Assembly: GCA_045600525.1 (NCBI GenBank)
Contig: JAZRYC010000010.1
Coordinates: forward strand, 1 to 64,000
Direction: 5' to 3'
Source of the DNA: F23-D06 sp045600525
Lineage (GTDB): Bacteria; Bacteroidota; Bacteroidia; Bacteroidales; WCHB1-69
DNA length: 64,000 nt
Shown: one piece after another, positions 26,016 to 35,784 of the stretch
Layout: the number at the start of each line of letters is the position of its first letter
Position numbering within the stretch: the first letter of the stretch is position 1
The notes under the pieces: generated by a model
What the model was told of the DNA's origin: nothing
Seen by the model: only the letters and a program-made list of their open reading frames with translations
The model's database searches: none
Made by a program: the position numbers and the translations under genes

Positions 26016-28868
26016 CTATTCTTTTACAACGCAAACGAGGTTTCTGTCGCCGAAGGCATCGTCAATCTTGCCAACGGTTGGCCAGTACTTCTCGGTGTGA
26101 GCCATCGGGAAGGCAGCCTGCTGACGGGTGTAAGGCCGCGTCCATTCGTCAGCGCAAACCACATTCATGGTGTGCGGAGCATTCTTGATGACGTTGCACT
26201 CGCGGTCAGCACGGCCTTCTTCGATATCGCGAATTTCCTGACGGATGGAAATCATAGCGTCACAGAAGCGGTCGAGTTCGCTCAGCGGTTCGCTTTCGGT
26301 TGGTTCTACCATCAAAGTGCCATGAACGGGGAATGCCACTGTAGGAGCGTGGAAGCCGTAGTCCATGAGACGTTTTGCAATGTCGCCAACTTGAACGCCG
26401 GCACTGCGGTCAAACTCGTTGCAGTCCAAAATCATTTCGTGAGCGCACATGCCGTTGGTGCCGGTATAGAGAATCTTGTAATGGCCTTCCAATCTTGCAC
26501 GCATATAGTTAGCATTCAGGATGGCGTGTTCGGTAACTTGTTTCAAGCCGGTGCCGCCGAGCATCTTGAGGTAACCGTAGGTAATCGGGAGGAGGTAAGC
26601 GCTACCATAAGGTGCGGAAGCCACCTGGCTACCTTGCTTGCCACCAACGGTAACCATAGCGTGTTTCGGCAGGAAGTCAACGAGTTTTTCGCAAACGCCG
26701 ATCGGACCAACGCCAGGACCGCCACCGCCGTGAGGCATTGCGAAGGTCTTGTGCAAATTGAGGTGACAAACGTCAGCGCCCATATTGCCAGGAGAGGTCA
26801 AGCCAACCTGAGCATTCATATTGGCACCATCCATATAGACGAGACCGCCGTTTTCGTGGATGATCTTGATGATTTCGAGGATACCCTCTTCAAACACACC
26901 GTGAGTGGAAGGATAGGTAATCATCAAGCAGGAGAGATTGTCGCGATATTGTTCAGCCTTTGCGCGCAGATCTTCGATATCGACTTCACCGTGTTCGGTA
27001 GCCTTGACCACCACAATCTTGTTACCGGCTTTGGCGGAAGATGCGGGGTTGGTACCATGGGCAGAAGAAGGAATCAAGCAGATGTTGCGGTGGCCTTCAC
27101 CGCGGCTGACGTGGTAGTTGCGGATTACGGTCATACCGGCATATTCGCCAGCAGCACCGGAGTTCGGTTGCAGAGAGATAGCCTTAAAGCCAGTGATCTT
27201 GCAAAGCCATTCGCAAACTTCGTTAATCATCTCAATGAAACCTTGAGCCTGGTCAACGGGAGCATACGGGTGAATATTGCAGGTTGCAGCCCAGCTCAGC
27301 GGGAGCATTTCGGCAGCAGCATTCAACTTCATCGTACAGGAACCCAGCGGAATCATAGCGCGGTTGAGGGAAAGGTCTTTCACTTCGAGCATCTTCATAT
27401 AGCGCATCATTTCTGTTTCAGAATGATATTTACTGAAAATGCTTTCCGTCATAAAGGCGGAAGTACGTGCCAAAGCAGCGGGAACGCGCGGGGTTGGGCA
27501 GCAATTGCCGTTGCATACGTGTGGGGTGAATGGTTTATTGGCAGCTGTGGCAAGGATTTCGAGGATGAGGTTGAGGTCATCATGGGTGACGGTTTCATCC
27601 AAGGAGATACTCATACAGCTGTCGCACCAGTATTGGAAGTTGACTTTCTTTTCGAGAGCCACTTTCTGTACGTCTTTGGTAGTGATGCCAGCAGGAACTT
27701 CCATGCAAACAGTATCGAAGAAGTCCGTTGTCGGTTTGTAACCATATTTTGCGGATTCGTCGGCGAGTACGCTGGCGAATTTGTTCATTTTAATAGCTTT
27801 ATTCTTAAGGCCTTCTGCGCCGTGCCACATGCCGTAGAATCCGGCCATGATGGCGGTCAGGGCACTGGCGGTACAGATGTTGGAAGTTGCGCGTTCACGC
27901 TTGATGTGCTGTTCACGGGTTTGGAGAGCCATACGTACGGCGCGGTTGCCCTGCGCATCAACGGTAACACCGATGATACGGCCCGGCATCTGGCGGAGGA
28001 ATTCCTCGCGGCAGGCGTAGAAACCTGCAGCCGGAGAGCCAAAGCCCATAGGGATACCGAAACGCTGGGTGGAACCAGTCACACAGTCTGCACCCCATTC
28101 TCCCGGAGGAGTGAGCAATGTAAGGGCGAAGAGATCCGTAGCGACACCCACGAAGATGTTGAGTGCGTGAGCCTTTTCAACGAAAGCTCGGAAATCGTGG
28201 ATTTCACCGTGTTGATTCGGATATTGAATCATAGCACCAAAGAAAGTGTTGTCGAGTTCAACTTCATCAGCATTGCCGATGACGAGTTCAATACCTTGTG
28301 GAGCGGCATTGGTCTGCATTACGCCGATACAATGTTCAAACACGTCTTCGGAAACGAAATACTTGCAAACGTTGTTTTTCTGTTGCTCGCGCGTACGGCT
28401 ACGGAAGAACATGAGCATCATTTCGCCGGCAGCGGTAGCGTCGTCCAACATAGAAGCGTTAGCCAACGGCATGGCAGTCAGGCTGCTGATCATGGTCTGA
28501 TAGTTCAGCAGGGCTTCGATACGTCCTTGTGAAATTTCAGCCTGATACGGAGTGTAGGAGGTATACCAACCCGGATTTTCGAAGATGTTTCTCAAAATCA
28601 CTGCTGGGGTATAGGTGTTGTAGTGGCCCATACCGATGTAGGATTTGTAGATTTTGTTTTTAGCCATCAAACCATGAATAACGTTCAGGTATTCGCCTTC
28701 AGTCAATCCTTCGGGAAGTTCCAAAGCTTTCGGCAGGCGAATGGCAGCCGGTACGGTTTTTTCAATCAGTTCGTCCATGGATTTGACACCAATGGTGGCC
28801 AGCATCTTCTGCTGTTCCTCTTCGCTCGGACCATTATGTCTTCTAACAAAGTTATCTTTAATTATCAT
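26016..28868 (-). CDS. gcvP: Glycine dehydrogenase (decarboxylating), P-protein, full-length fused form
   Basis: PLP enzyme of the glycine cleavage system: decarboxylates glycine and passes the aminomethyl group to the lipoyl arm of GcvH. At 950 residues it is the single-chain homodimeric form (both gcvPA- and gcvPB-like halves). Visible hallmarks: N-terminal FVRRHNGPSEEEQ, YIGMGHYNTYTPAVILRN, the PLP lysine in LHKTFAMPHGGGGPGVGPIGV (Lys707) and GANMNAQVGL. It has its own -7 element at 28918 and terminator at 25961, so it is a single-gene transcript; gcvT and gcvH are not adjacent. An 811-codon open frame runs antisense through it and is regarded as a shadow. Confidence 0.97.
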   Translation of the reverse strand: MIIKDNFVRRHNGPSEEEQQKMLATIGVKSMDELIEKTVPAAIRLPKALELPEGLTEGEYLNVIHGLMAKNKIYKSYIGMGHYNTYTPAVILRNIFENPGWYTSYTPYQAEISQGRIEALLNYQTMISSLTAMPLANASMLDDATAAGEMMLMFFRSRTREQQKNNVCKYFVSEDVFEHCIGVMQTNAAPQGIELVIGNADEVELDNTFFGAMIQYPNQHGEIHDFRAFVEKAHALNIFVGVATDLFALTLLTPPGEWGADCVTGSTQRFGIPMGFGSPAAGFYACREEFLRQMPGRIIGVTVDAQGNRAVRMALQTREQHIKRERATSNICTASALTAIMAGFYGMWHGAEGLKNKAIKMNKFASVLADESAKYGYKPTTDFFDTVCMEVPAGITTKDVQKVALEKKVNFQYWCDSCMSISLDETVTHDDLNLILEILATAANKPFTPHVCNGNCCPTPRVPAALARTSAFMTESIFSKYHSETEMMRYMKMLEVKDLSLNRAMIPLGSCTMKLNAAAEMLPLSWAATCNIHPYAPVDQAQGFIEMINEVCEWLCKITGFKAISLQPNSGAAGEYAGMTVIRNYHVSRGEGHRNICLIPSSAHGTNPASSAKAGNKIVVVKATEHGEVDIEDLRAKAEQYRDNLSCLMITYPSTHGVFEEGILEIIKIIHENGGLVYMDGANMNAQVGLTSPGNMGADVCHLNLHKTFAMPHGGGGPGVGPIGVCEKLVDFLPKHAMVTVGGKQGSQVASAPYGSAYLLPITYGYLKMLGGTGLKQVTEHAILNANYMRARLEGHYKILYTGTNGMCAHEMILDCNEFDRSAGVQVGDIAKRLMDYGFHAPTVAFPVHGTLMVEPTESEPLSELDRFCDAMISIRQEIRDIEEGRADRECNVIKNAPHTMNVVCADEWTRPYTRQQAAFPMAHTEKYWPTVGKIDDAFGDRNLVCVVKE

Positions 28869-28917
28869 ATTGATTATAAATTAGTTATTAATGATTTCCA
28901 TTTTTTATCAGCGGAGG

Positions 28918-28925
28918 CAAAGATA
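28918..28925 (-). promoter_or_regulatory. -7 element (minus) of gcvP
   Basis: Reverse complement TATCTTTG, 50 bases before the gcvP start, in the gap behind aroK. Confidence 0.6.
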
Positions 28926-28946
28926 GTAAAAAAAGAAGTAAAAACT

Positions 28947-29462
28947 CTATAGCGAATGCTCTCTAATTTTTGAAACAACCATCGCAAAGTCAAAATGTTC
29001 GCCATCAACAATCAAATTGGCCTGCTCATAAAACGGAGCGCGTTCCAACAATGTATCATGAATATAAGCGGCAAGTTCATCCTTCGACAATCCTCGTATA
29101 AGAGGTCTTTGTTTATGGCTGTTTCTGAGTCTGTCAAGCAGTATGTTTTCAGGGAGTTTCCAATAAATTGAAAAGCACCGTTCCTTTATCAGTCTCATTG
29201 ACTCTGCGTTACAAGGGGTACCGCCTCCGGTTGCAATAAGCAAATCGGATTGTGGCAACAGCATTTCAAGCGTACTTCTTTCGCATTGGCGAAAAACAAA
29301 TTCCCCATACTTTTCAAAAATATGGGGAATCGTCGCATGATATTTATCTTCTACAGCTTCGTCTAAATCAACGAAGCGCAGGTTCAGTTGTGTGGCCAGT
29401 TCCTGTCCAATGGTCGTCTTACCGGCCCCGGGGAAGCCTACCAGCACGATGTTTCTATTCAT
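28947..29462 (-). CDS. aroK: Shikimate kinase
   Basis: Phosphorylates shikimate at the 3-hydroxyl in the chorismate pathway. The 171-residue P-loop kinase has Walker A GFPGAGKTT (residues 9-17), the shikimate-binding DLD (residues ~32-34), FR near 57, GGGTPC near 79 and the lid RPLIRG. Its ATG overlaps the elbB stop by one base (TAATG on the minus strand), so the two are translationally coupled. Confidence 0.95.
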   Translation of the reverse strand: MNRNIVLVGFPGAGKTTIGQELATQLNLRFVDLDEAVEDKYHATIPHIFEKYGEFVFRQCERSTLEMLLPQSDLLIATGGGTPCNAESMRLIKERCFSIYWKLPENILLDRLRNSHKQRPLIRGLSKDELAAYIHDTLLERAPFYEQANLIVDGEHFDFAMVVSKIREHSL

Positions 29463-30118
29463 TACTGAATATTTTCAAGAATAGATTCAATGAGATTTTC
29501 GGCACAATCAGCAATATCGGAAATACGGGCCGGAAGCATATAGCACGGTGTTGTGAATATCATATTCTGTTTATCCGCGATGACGCCTCCCTGCTGGGTA
29601 TTGATATGTTGTGAGCCGAACTTCTCCACATTTGCAATAGTACCTTCGTCATTTCCGATGGTGATAGTGATGTCGCCTAAAATTCGTGACAGCATCACAG
29701 GGGCTATGCAGAGTGCACCGATGGGCTTTCCTTGATTATGGAAAGCATGAACCAACTGCGTCACATCCTCGCGAACGGAGCAATTTGGTCCTTCAAGGGC
29801 ATACGTGAATAAATTCTTGGCCGAGCCGTTTCCACCAGGGAAGACCAAGGCATCGAAATCGTTCACGCGGCAATCGCTGATGGGGCGGACCTGCCCGCGG
29901 GCAATGCGGGCAGCCTCCACCAACATATTGCGTTGCTCAGCCATCGGCTGATGCGTAAGATGATTCATGACATGATACTGTTTGTCGTCAGGAGCGAATA
30001 TTGAATATTCACAGTTATTGCGATCAATAGCCAGAAGCGTCATCACAGATTCGTGAATCTCACTACCGTCCAATGTTCCGCAACCGCATAATATCACAGC
30101 AAATTTTTTCATAATCAA
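29462..30118 (-). CDS. elbB: ElbB/ES1-type DJ-1/PfpI-fold protein (glyoxalase-like)
   Basis: A 218-residue class-I-glutamine-amidotransferase-fold protein of the ElbB/ES1 group: KFAVILCGCGTLDGSEIHESV at the start, DALVFPGGNGSAKNL, and the nucleophile-elbow IGALCIAPVML with the conserved Cys. E. coli ElbB has weak glyoxalase III activity; its physiological role is unclear. ATG at 30112, two codons in, is an equally good start (MKKFAV). Within a minus-strand run between the DUF2723 gene and aroK. Confidence 0.92.
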   Translation of the reverse strand: MIMKKFAVILCGCGTLDGSEIHESVMTLLAIDRNNCEYSIFAPDDKQYHVMNHLTHQPMAEQRNMLVEAARIARGQVRPISDCRVNDFDALVFPGGNGSAKNLFTYALEGPNCSVREDVTQLVHAFHNQGKPIGALCIAPVMLSRILGDITITIGNDEGTIANVEKFGSQHINTQQGGVIADKQNMIFTTPCYMLPARISDIADCAENLIESILENIQ

Positions 30119-30124
30119 TGTTTT

Positions 30125-33100
30125 CTATTCTGTTTCTTGTTCACCTTCGGAAGATTGATCCACCTGTGGCTTATCCAAACTATAATAGAAGTTTCTAAAG
30201 GCATTAGCCCATTCCGGAGAAGTGGTGCCCAAAGCCTTCAATTGTGCTTCTGCAATGTCTTGGATCTTTTGTGCGTTTGCGCGATCGCCACACTTATTGA
30301 CCAACTGAACAAGCTGGTGAATTTCTTGGAAATCACCAGCCACGGCCTGCTGATCAAAGTCTGCCTGACGCACGCGCGAAGTGATATCCTTTCCTAAAAT
30401 CTTAGCATATTGGGCAGCCGTCTTTCCCACTTTCAAATTCTTGCACTGGGACATAATGCTGCTTGCATCCGGGAACTTAACATTATTAATAAGGTAACCC
30501 AAGAATAATAGATCATAATGGATATTGTCTTCATGCATGGTCAATGTTCTTTCATCGCATTGGTCATACCAATTGAACAAATCAATCTCTCCCTGCATGA
30601 TGTCATTGGCCATCTTCATGCCCTTTTGATTTCCACTCGGTGTATTCAATTTGAAATAATCCTGCATATAGAAGATGCAATTCTGAGCATATCCATACAC
30701 ATGTGACATGACAGGCACGTAAGGGAAGATGTCGTTCGGGAGCAATTTATTACCTTGATCGAAGACCTTTTCAGCCTTTTCGACTTGTCCTTCGGCAAGC
30801 AACTGGTTGCCCAAACGGTTATAGAGCTTGCGAATCAAGGATATCAAACGAGTGTTGTCCTCATTATGATAAACTCTCGGATCATTAAAGCCACCCCAGT
30901 AGTATGGATAGGGAGCTGCCTGCTTGGCATCCGGATGATTGAGAAGATCCACTCTGCTATGGTCGTTGAACACATTCATAAGATTATTGTAGAGAATGTC
31001 TGTATTCACGCGACCGACATCGTAGGAATTATGCGGCGACTTAATCGGCACCAAACGATAAGCAAAGCCTTCCAATTGGAAATAATCTTCCAAACCGAGA
31101 TAGGCTTCAGGGCCGGTGGTTGATGCATAATACACAGGACGTTCCCAATTGTTATTGGCAAGAATATCCATCATTACGATATAGGCCTTAGCCAATGGGT
31201 TCACGCCCTGGGTATTCATATTCCATTCCAAACGATCCACAATCAATGCAGAGTCTTTGGCTGCCACCGTACCATTAGCCAGTACTTTTGCCTTGTCCAC
31301 CTTCAAAGAGAAGCTGGCGGGGACAGCGCGACCATTGCTACGATAGCCCGTATTCTGAGAAACCAACAACAGATGTCTCATATGATCAAATTCCGAAGAT
31401 TTCACATAATCCATCACGACGTTCAAATCCACGAACTGATTTCCGGCGGGATCCAAGTACATAACATCGCGTGTGCCATCCTTATACTGATCCCATGTCA
31501 TGGAGATAGGCAGCGGATCAGAATTATAAGCTTTACGCTTCATTTGGTCCACATACCAGCTGGTGCTCAGCAGGGAGAGGTTACAGACACGAACATCTGT
31601 ACGATATCCTTCTACCTCCTGGGCGTACCACAACGGGAAGGTGTCGTTGTCACCAAGAGTAAACAAAATGGCGTTCGGGGCGCAGGAGTCAAGATAGTTC
31701 TTGGCTATGGCCAAAGCTGTATAGCGATTAGAACGATCATGGTCATTCCAGTTCTGATTGCCCATCACACAGGGAACGGCAGCAAAGCAGATGACAGTGG
31801 TCAGTGCGGCACCGGCAACTTGTACGGATTTGCTTTTGAGTTTCTCAAAAAGATTGTAGAGACCCAACACGCCGAAACCCACCCAAATAGCAAAGGCATA
31901 GAAGGATGCGGCAAAGGCGTAGTCACGTTCACGAGGTTGGAAGGCATACATATTAAGATAGAAGGCAATAGCCAAACCAGTCATGATAAACAGCATGAAT
32001 ACCACAAAGGAATTCTTCGTATCCTTACGGGTTTGGAATATAATACCCACCAAACCAAGCAATAATGGAAGAAGATAATATCTATTGTGGCCGGGACGTT
32101 CCAAAGCTTTTGGAAGATTTGTCTGATTACCTACCATGGTCTTATCAATAAACGGAATACCGCAGACCCAGTTGCCGTTGATATAGTCGCCACGGCCTTG
32201 AAGATCATTCTGACGGCCGGCAAAGTTCCACATAAAGTACCTCCAATACATAAAGCCGAACTGGTAGGTCTGCATAAACTTGATATTCTGCTGCCAGGAG
32301 GGAACCTCATTACGTGCCAAGGCACGTCTGTTTTCCTTATCGGAAGCACTTTCCGAATTATAGCGGTTATTCAGCCAATTCACATATTCGCCACGCTTGT
32401 CGGGGGACCACATTCTCGGGAAGAGCATGCAGTCAGCCGGATCATAAATCGGTTTTTCCTGTTTGCGGTCATTGGACACCACATATTGTTTTGTAGTCTG
32501 GTCCTTCACATAGACGGGTTTTCCGTCTTTCCCGCCAATAGTTCTGGAATTATAGCTTTGACCATAGAACAATGGGTTGGAGCCATATTGTTCACGATTC
32601 AAGTAAGCCAACAAAGCCACAGCATCCTCTGGATTGTTCTCATCAATGGTTGGATTGGCATTGGAGCGAATCACCAAGGTGAAGAACGTGGAATATCCCA
32701 CCAAGAGGAAAGCAAAGCAATAAACCGTCATCAGGAGAACCGGTTTGTTCTTCTTGTATCCAGACACCAATCCCCACGCGATGAGAGCGGCAATGGCGAG
32801 GAAGAAGAAAATAGTACCGGAGTTAAACGGCAAATTCAGTGAATTGACAAAGAACAAGTCAAACTTACCTGCCAAATTGACAATTTGCGGAATGATACCC
32901 CAAAGGATCAATCCAAGCAACACGACAGAACCGCAAAGGGAGAGGAAAACACCCCATTCGGCCTTTGACCTCAAAGTACCTCTCTTCACACATAAAACAA
33001 ACAAAGGGATCGTGATGAAGATCCAAATAAGGAACATCCACATGGGAGAGCAGAAAAAGGCAAAGAAGAAGGAAATGATGTCGAAGGCCAATACGGCGCC

Positions 33101-33763
33101 CATTCCCGTGGCGTTTTTGGAGAGCTTGTAGTAAACAATCAGCACAATGGCCGGAAGCGTCAGCAAGTTCAGCAAATGCACACCGATGGAAAGACCGACG
33201 AGATAGGCAATCAACACAATCCAGCGATTAGGGTTCACATTCCCCTTCGGGTTGTCATATTCCTCATCCCACTTGAGGATGCACCAAAACACCAAAGCCG
33301 TAAAAAACGAGGACATTGCATACACTTCTCCTTCCACTGCAGAAAACCAGAAAGTATCAGAGAAAGCGTAGGTCATAGCTCCTACCAAGGCTGCACCCAT
33401 CACGGCTACCGCGCGCGGGAGGTTCATTTCCCCATACTTGGCCACCAGTTTGCGAGCCAAACGGACAATGGTAAAATACAGTAACATGATTGTCAGACCA
33501 CTGCATACTGCAGACATGCAGTTTACGCAGAATGCCATCTTTGTCACATCGCCTCCTGCAAAGAGGGTGCAAATACGGCCGATAATCTGAAAAGTAGGTG
33601 CCCCAGGGGGGTGTCCTACTAAGAGTTTTGAGGTGGTGGCGATATACTCACCGCAGTCCCACCAGGAAACGGTGGGCTCGGCAGTCATGATATAGATGGC
33701 AGAAGCCACTATGCCAATGATAATGCCGATGAGATTGTTAATCAGTTTGAATTTCTTACTCAT
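30125..33763 (-). CDS. DUF2723 membrane protein, putative GT-C protein O-glycosyltransferase
   Basis: A 1,212-residue protein with about twelve transmembrane helices in its first ~670 residues. The N-terminus has the DUF2723 signature: AEPTVSWWDCGEYIATTSKLLVGHPPGAP, with the acidic Asp/Glu pair expected of a GT-C active site between TM1 and TM2. The human member TMEM260 is an O-mannosyltransferase. The long C-terminal part is soluble, with helical repeat-like segments near 1,000. Bacteroidota O-glycosylate many exported proteins, starting from mannose in Bacteroides; assigning this gene to that step is inference. It lies 31 bases after pheS in the same direction. Confidence 0.85.
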   Translation of the reverse strand: MSKKFKLINNLIGIIIGIVASAIYIMTAEPTVSWWDCGEYIATTSKLLVGHPPGAPTFQIIGRICTLFAGGDVTKMAFCVNCMSAVCSGLTIMLLYFTIVRLARKLVAKYGEMNLPRAVAVMGAALVGAMTYAFSDTFWFSAVEGEVYAMSSFFTALVFWCILKWDEEYDNPKGNVNPNRWIVLIAYLVGLSIGVHLLNLLTLPAIVLIVYYKLSKNATGMGAVLAFDIISFFFAFFCSPMWMFLIWIFITIPLFVLCVKRGTLRSKAEWGVFLSLCGSVVLLGLILWGIIPQIVNLAGKFDLFFVNSLNLPFNSGTIFFFLAIAALIAWGLVSGYKKNKPVLLMTVYCFAFLLVGYSTFFTLVIRSNANPTIDENNPEDAVALLAYLNREQYGSNPLFYGQSYNSRTIGGKDGKPVYVKDQTTKQYVVSNDRKQEKPIYDPADCMLFPRMWSPDKRGEYVNWLNNRYNSESASDKENRRALARNEVPSWQQNIKFMQTYQFGFMYWRYFMWNFAGRQNDLQGRGDYINGNWVCGIPFIDKTMVGNQTNLPKALERPGHNRYYLLPLLLGLVGIIFQTRKDTKNSFVVFMLFIMTGLAIAFYLNMYAFQPRERDYAFAASFYAFAIWVGFGVLGLYNLFEKLKSKSVQVAGAALTTVICFAAVPCVMGNQNWNDHDRSNRYTALAIAKNYLDSCAPNAILFTLGDNDTFPLWYAQEVEGYRTDVRVCNLSLLSTSWYVDQMKRKAYNSDPLPISMTWDQYKDGTRDVMYLDPAGNQFVDLNVVMDYVKSSEFDHMRHLLLVSQNTGYRSNGRAVPASFSLKVDKAKVLANGTVAAKDSALIVDRLEWNMNTQGVNPLAKAYIVMMDILANNNWERPVYYASTTGPEAYLGLEDYFQLEGFAYRLVPIKSPHNSYDVGRVNTDILYNNLMNVFNDHSRVDLLNHPDAKQAAPYPYYWGGFNDPRVYHNEDNTRLISLIRKLYNRLGNQLLAEGQVEKAEKVFDQGNKLLPNDIFPYVPVMSHVYGYAQNCIFYMQDYFKLNTPSGNQKGMKMANDIMQGEIDLFNWYDQCDERTLTMHEDNIHYDLLFLGYLINNVKFPDASSIMSQCKNLKVGKTAAQYAKILGKDITSRVRQADFDQQAVAGDFQEIHQLVQLVNKCGDRANAQKIQDIAEAQLKALGTTSPEWANAFRNFYYSLDKPQVDQSSEGEQETE

Positions 33764-33794
33764 AACAGCTTTTATGATTATTAATGGTTAGATT

Positions 33795-34817
33795 CTATTT
33801 GGTGGCAGCCTTGAACTGCTGGAGGAAACGGACATCGTTCTCAAAATAGAGTCTGATGTCGTTAGTTGTATATTTCAGCATAGTCATTCTTTCAATGCCG
33901 AGGCCGAAGGCAAAACCACTGTATTTTTTGCTATCTATACCGCAGTTATCCAAGACATTGGGATCCACCATACCACAACCGAGAATTTCCACCCAGCCGG
34001 TGTGCTTGCAGAGATTGCATCCCTCTCCGCCGCAAATATAGCAGGAAATGTCCATCTCCGCAGAAGGTTCCGTGAATGGGAAATAGGAAGGACGAAGACG
34101 TATTTTGACATCTGGGCCAAACATACGTTGTGCAAAATAAAGCAGGGTCTGCTTCATATCTGCAAAGGAAACGTTCTCCGCAATATAGAGGCCCTCCACC
34201 TGATGGAAGATGCAGTGGGCACGAGAAGTGATGGCTTCGTTACGAAACACTCTACCGGGGCATATCACGCGAATAGGCGGTTGCTGTTTCTCCATCGTGC
34301 GTACTTGCAAAGAGGAAGTGTGCGTGCGAAGCAGCACGTCGGGATGTAGTTCCACAAAGAAAGTATCCTGCATGTCACGGGCAGGATGTTCTTCCGCAAA
34401 GTTCAATGCTGTGAAAACATGCCAGTCATCTTCCACATCAGGCCCTGTGACGGCGGTAAAGCCGATATCTTCAAAAATCCTACGGACCTGGTTCATCATA
34501 ATGGAAATGGGATGCATAGAACCCAACCCGATATTATTGGAAGGACGTGTAATATCAGAGATTCTGTCCTTGGCCATAACAGAAGTTTCCGTCTTGGCCT
34601 TCCATTCTTCAAAACGTTGCTGTGCCAAGTCCTTCAAGTCGTTCACCTTCTGTCCGAACGACTTCCTTTCCTCGGGTGCGATGTTTTTAATTTCTCCGAA
34701 AAGAGATTGCAGATCACTTTTCTTACTTAAAAATTTAAGGCGGAATTGCTCGAGTGCTTCCGCATTTTCTATTTTGAAACTTTCAATTTCGTTTCTAAGT
34801 TCTTCGATAGATTTCAT
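33795..34817 (-). CDS. pheS: Phenylalanyl-tRNA synthetase alpha subunit
   Basis: Charges tRNA-Phe together with PheT. At 340 residues it has the N-terminal coiled coil (residues ~1-85), then the class II catalytic core: motif 2 CPGRVFRNEAITSRAHCIFHQVEGLY and motif 3 GFAFGLGIERMTMLKY; a Cys-rich zinc-ribbon-like insertion (CYICGGEGCNLCKHTGW) is present between them, as in many Bacteroidota and Firmicutes PheS. pheT is not adjacent. It starts 11 bases after the cyclophilin gene. Confidence 0.97.
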   Translation of the reverse strand: MKSIEELRNEIESFKIENAEALEQFRLKFLSKKSDLQSLFGEIKNIAPEERKSFGQKVNDLKDLAQQRFEEWKAKTETSVMAKDRISDITRPSNNIGLGSMHPISIMMNQVRRIFEDIGFTAVTGPDVEDDWHVFTALNFAEEHPARDMQDTFFVELHPDVLLRTHTSSLQVRTMEKQQPPIRVICPGRVFRNEAITSRAHCIFHQVEGLYIAENVSFADMKQTLLYFAQRMFGPDVKIRLRPSYFPFTEPSAEMDISCYICGGEGCNLCKHTGWVEILGCGMVDPNVLDNCGIDSKKYSGFAFGLGIERMTMLKYTTNDIRLYFENDVRFLQQFKAATK

Positions 34818-34828
34818 ATAGTGTATTG

Positions 34829-35554
34829 TTATTCGACAATTTTCATGCTGATAATCTTGATGTCTTCGAGCGGTCTGTCACTGCCGTCCTTTTGCTGTGC
34901 GGCAATTTTGTCTACGACATCCATCCCGACAAGCACCTGGCCGAAGACCGTGTAGTCTCCATCCAAGAACGGAGCGCCGCCAACGGTGGTATAGGCTTCG
35001 CGCTGTTCTGCGGAAAATTTCTTTCCCGTACGCTGCTCTATCATGTCCAAGTAGGCATTGTCATAAACTTTGCCATCCACAATATAGAACTGCGAACCAG
35101 ATGAGGCTTTGGCGGGGTTGTTATCACGCGCGGCAGCCACAGCCCCACGACGATGGTAGATGGAAGGAACGAACTCTGCCGGGATCCGGTAGTCAGGGCC
35201 TCCCATGCCAAGACGCTGGCCAGGTTTTGCCGTCTTCGAATCTGGGTCTCCCGTCTGCACCATGAATCCTTGGATGATTCTATGGAAAAGAACTCCGTCA
35301 TAATAACTTTCCTTCACCAGTTTGATGAAATTGTCACGATGTTGCGGTGTTTCATTATAAAGGGCGATTTTGATATTGCCCATGGATGTTTTAATCAGTA
35401 CTTCTGTCATCTTTGAGTTATCTTTTGGGGTTTCTTTCTTCATTTCCTTGTCGGAAGAGGCAACCTGCTGGCTGGGTTCAATCTTCTTTTGGGAACCACA
35501 TGCAGATACCAAAACTGCGACAATTAGAATCATTGACTTTGCAAATTTATTCAT
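34829..35554 (-). CDS. Cyclophilin-type peptidyl-prolyl isomerase lipoprotein
   Basis: Catalyses cis-trans isomerisation of Xaa-Pro bonds. The 241-residue protein starts with a lipoprotein signal (SMILIVAVLVSAC, Cys19), a charged linker, and then a cyclophilin domain (residues ~48-240): VLFHRIIQGFMVQTGDP contains the catalytic Arg, followed by SSGSQFYIV and YTVFGQVLVGMDVVDKIA. The lipid anchor suggests action in the periplasm on outer-membrane or exported proteins. First gene of the minus-strand run to aroK; promoter at 35610. Confidence 0.93.
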   Translation of the reverse strand: MNKFAKSMILIVAVLVSACGSQKKIEPSQQVASSDKEMKKETPKDNSKMTEVLIKTSMGNIKIALYNETPQHRDNFIKLVKESYYDGVLFHRIIQGFMVQTGDPDSKTAKPGQRLGMGGPDYRIPAEFVPSIYHRRGAVAAARDNNPAKASSGSQFYIVDGKVYDNAYLDMIEQRTGKKFSAEQREAYTTVGGAPFLDGDYTVFGQVLVGMDVVDKIAAQQKDGSDRPLEDIKIISMKIVE

Positions 35555-35609
35555 AAGTTGCTTATTATGAGTTATTTGATGTTATCCGTATAGATAGCGA
35601 TAGAAACGG

Positions 35610-35617
35610 CAAAGATA
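35610..35617 (-). promoter_or_regulatory. -7 element (minus) of the cyclophilin-pheS run
   Basis: Reverse complement TATCTTTG, 56 bases before the start at 35554. Confidence 0.55.
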
Positions 35618-35742
35618 TAAAATTTTCCCGATTTAACTTTTATTTTCATGATAAAGCTTGCACATAACTTTTGAGGAAGCGTCATTTCAAATTGTACTGT
35701 GGGCGAACTATTTTGAAATTGATCGGTTACCACATTTTTTTA

Positions 35743-35750
35743 TATCTTTG
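35743..35750 (+). promoter_or_regulatory. -7 element of the methylmalonyl-CoA mutase gene
   Basis: TATCTTTG followed by CACC, 35 bases before the ATG at 35785. It decides the start: the earlier in-frame start at 35671 lies upstream of it. Confidence 0.65.
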
Positions 35751-35784
35751 CACCCTCGTAGAAAATTATAAACTAAACAATATT

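Noticed and set aside
26097..28532. 811-codon open frame on the plus strand, antisense to gcvP
   Set aside because: It lies wholly within gcvP, has no promoter or ribosome-binding context, and its translation is low-complexity His/Asn/Val-rich without recognisable domains. It arises from codon bias in the third position of gcvP.
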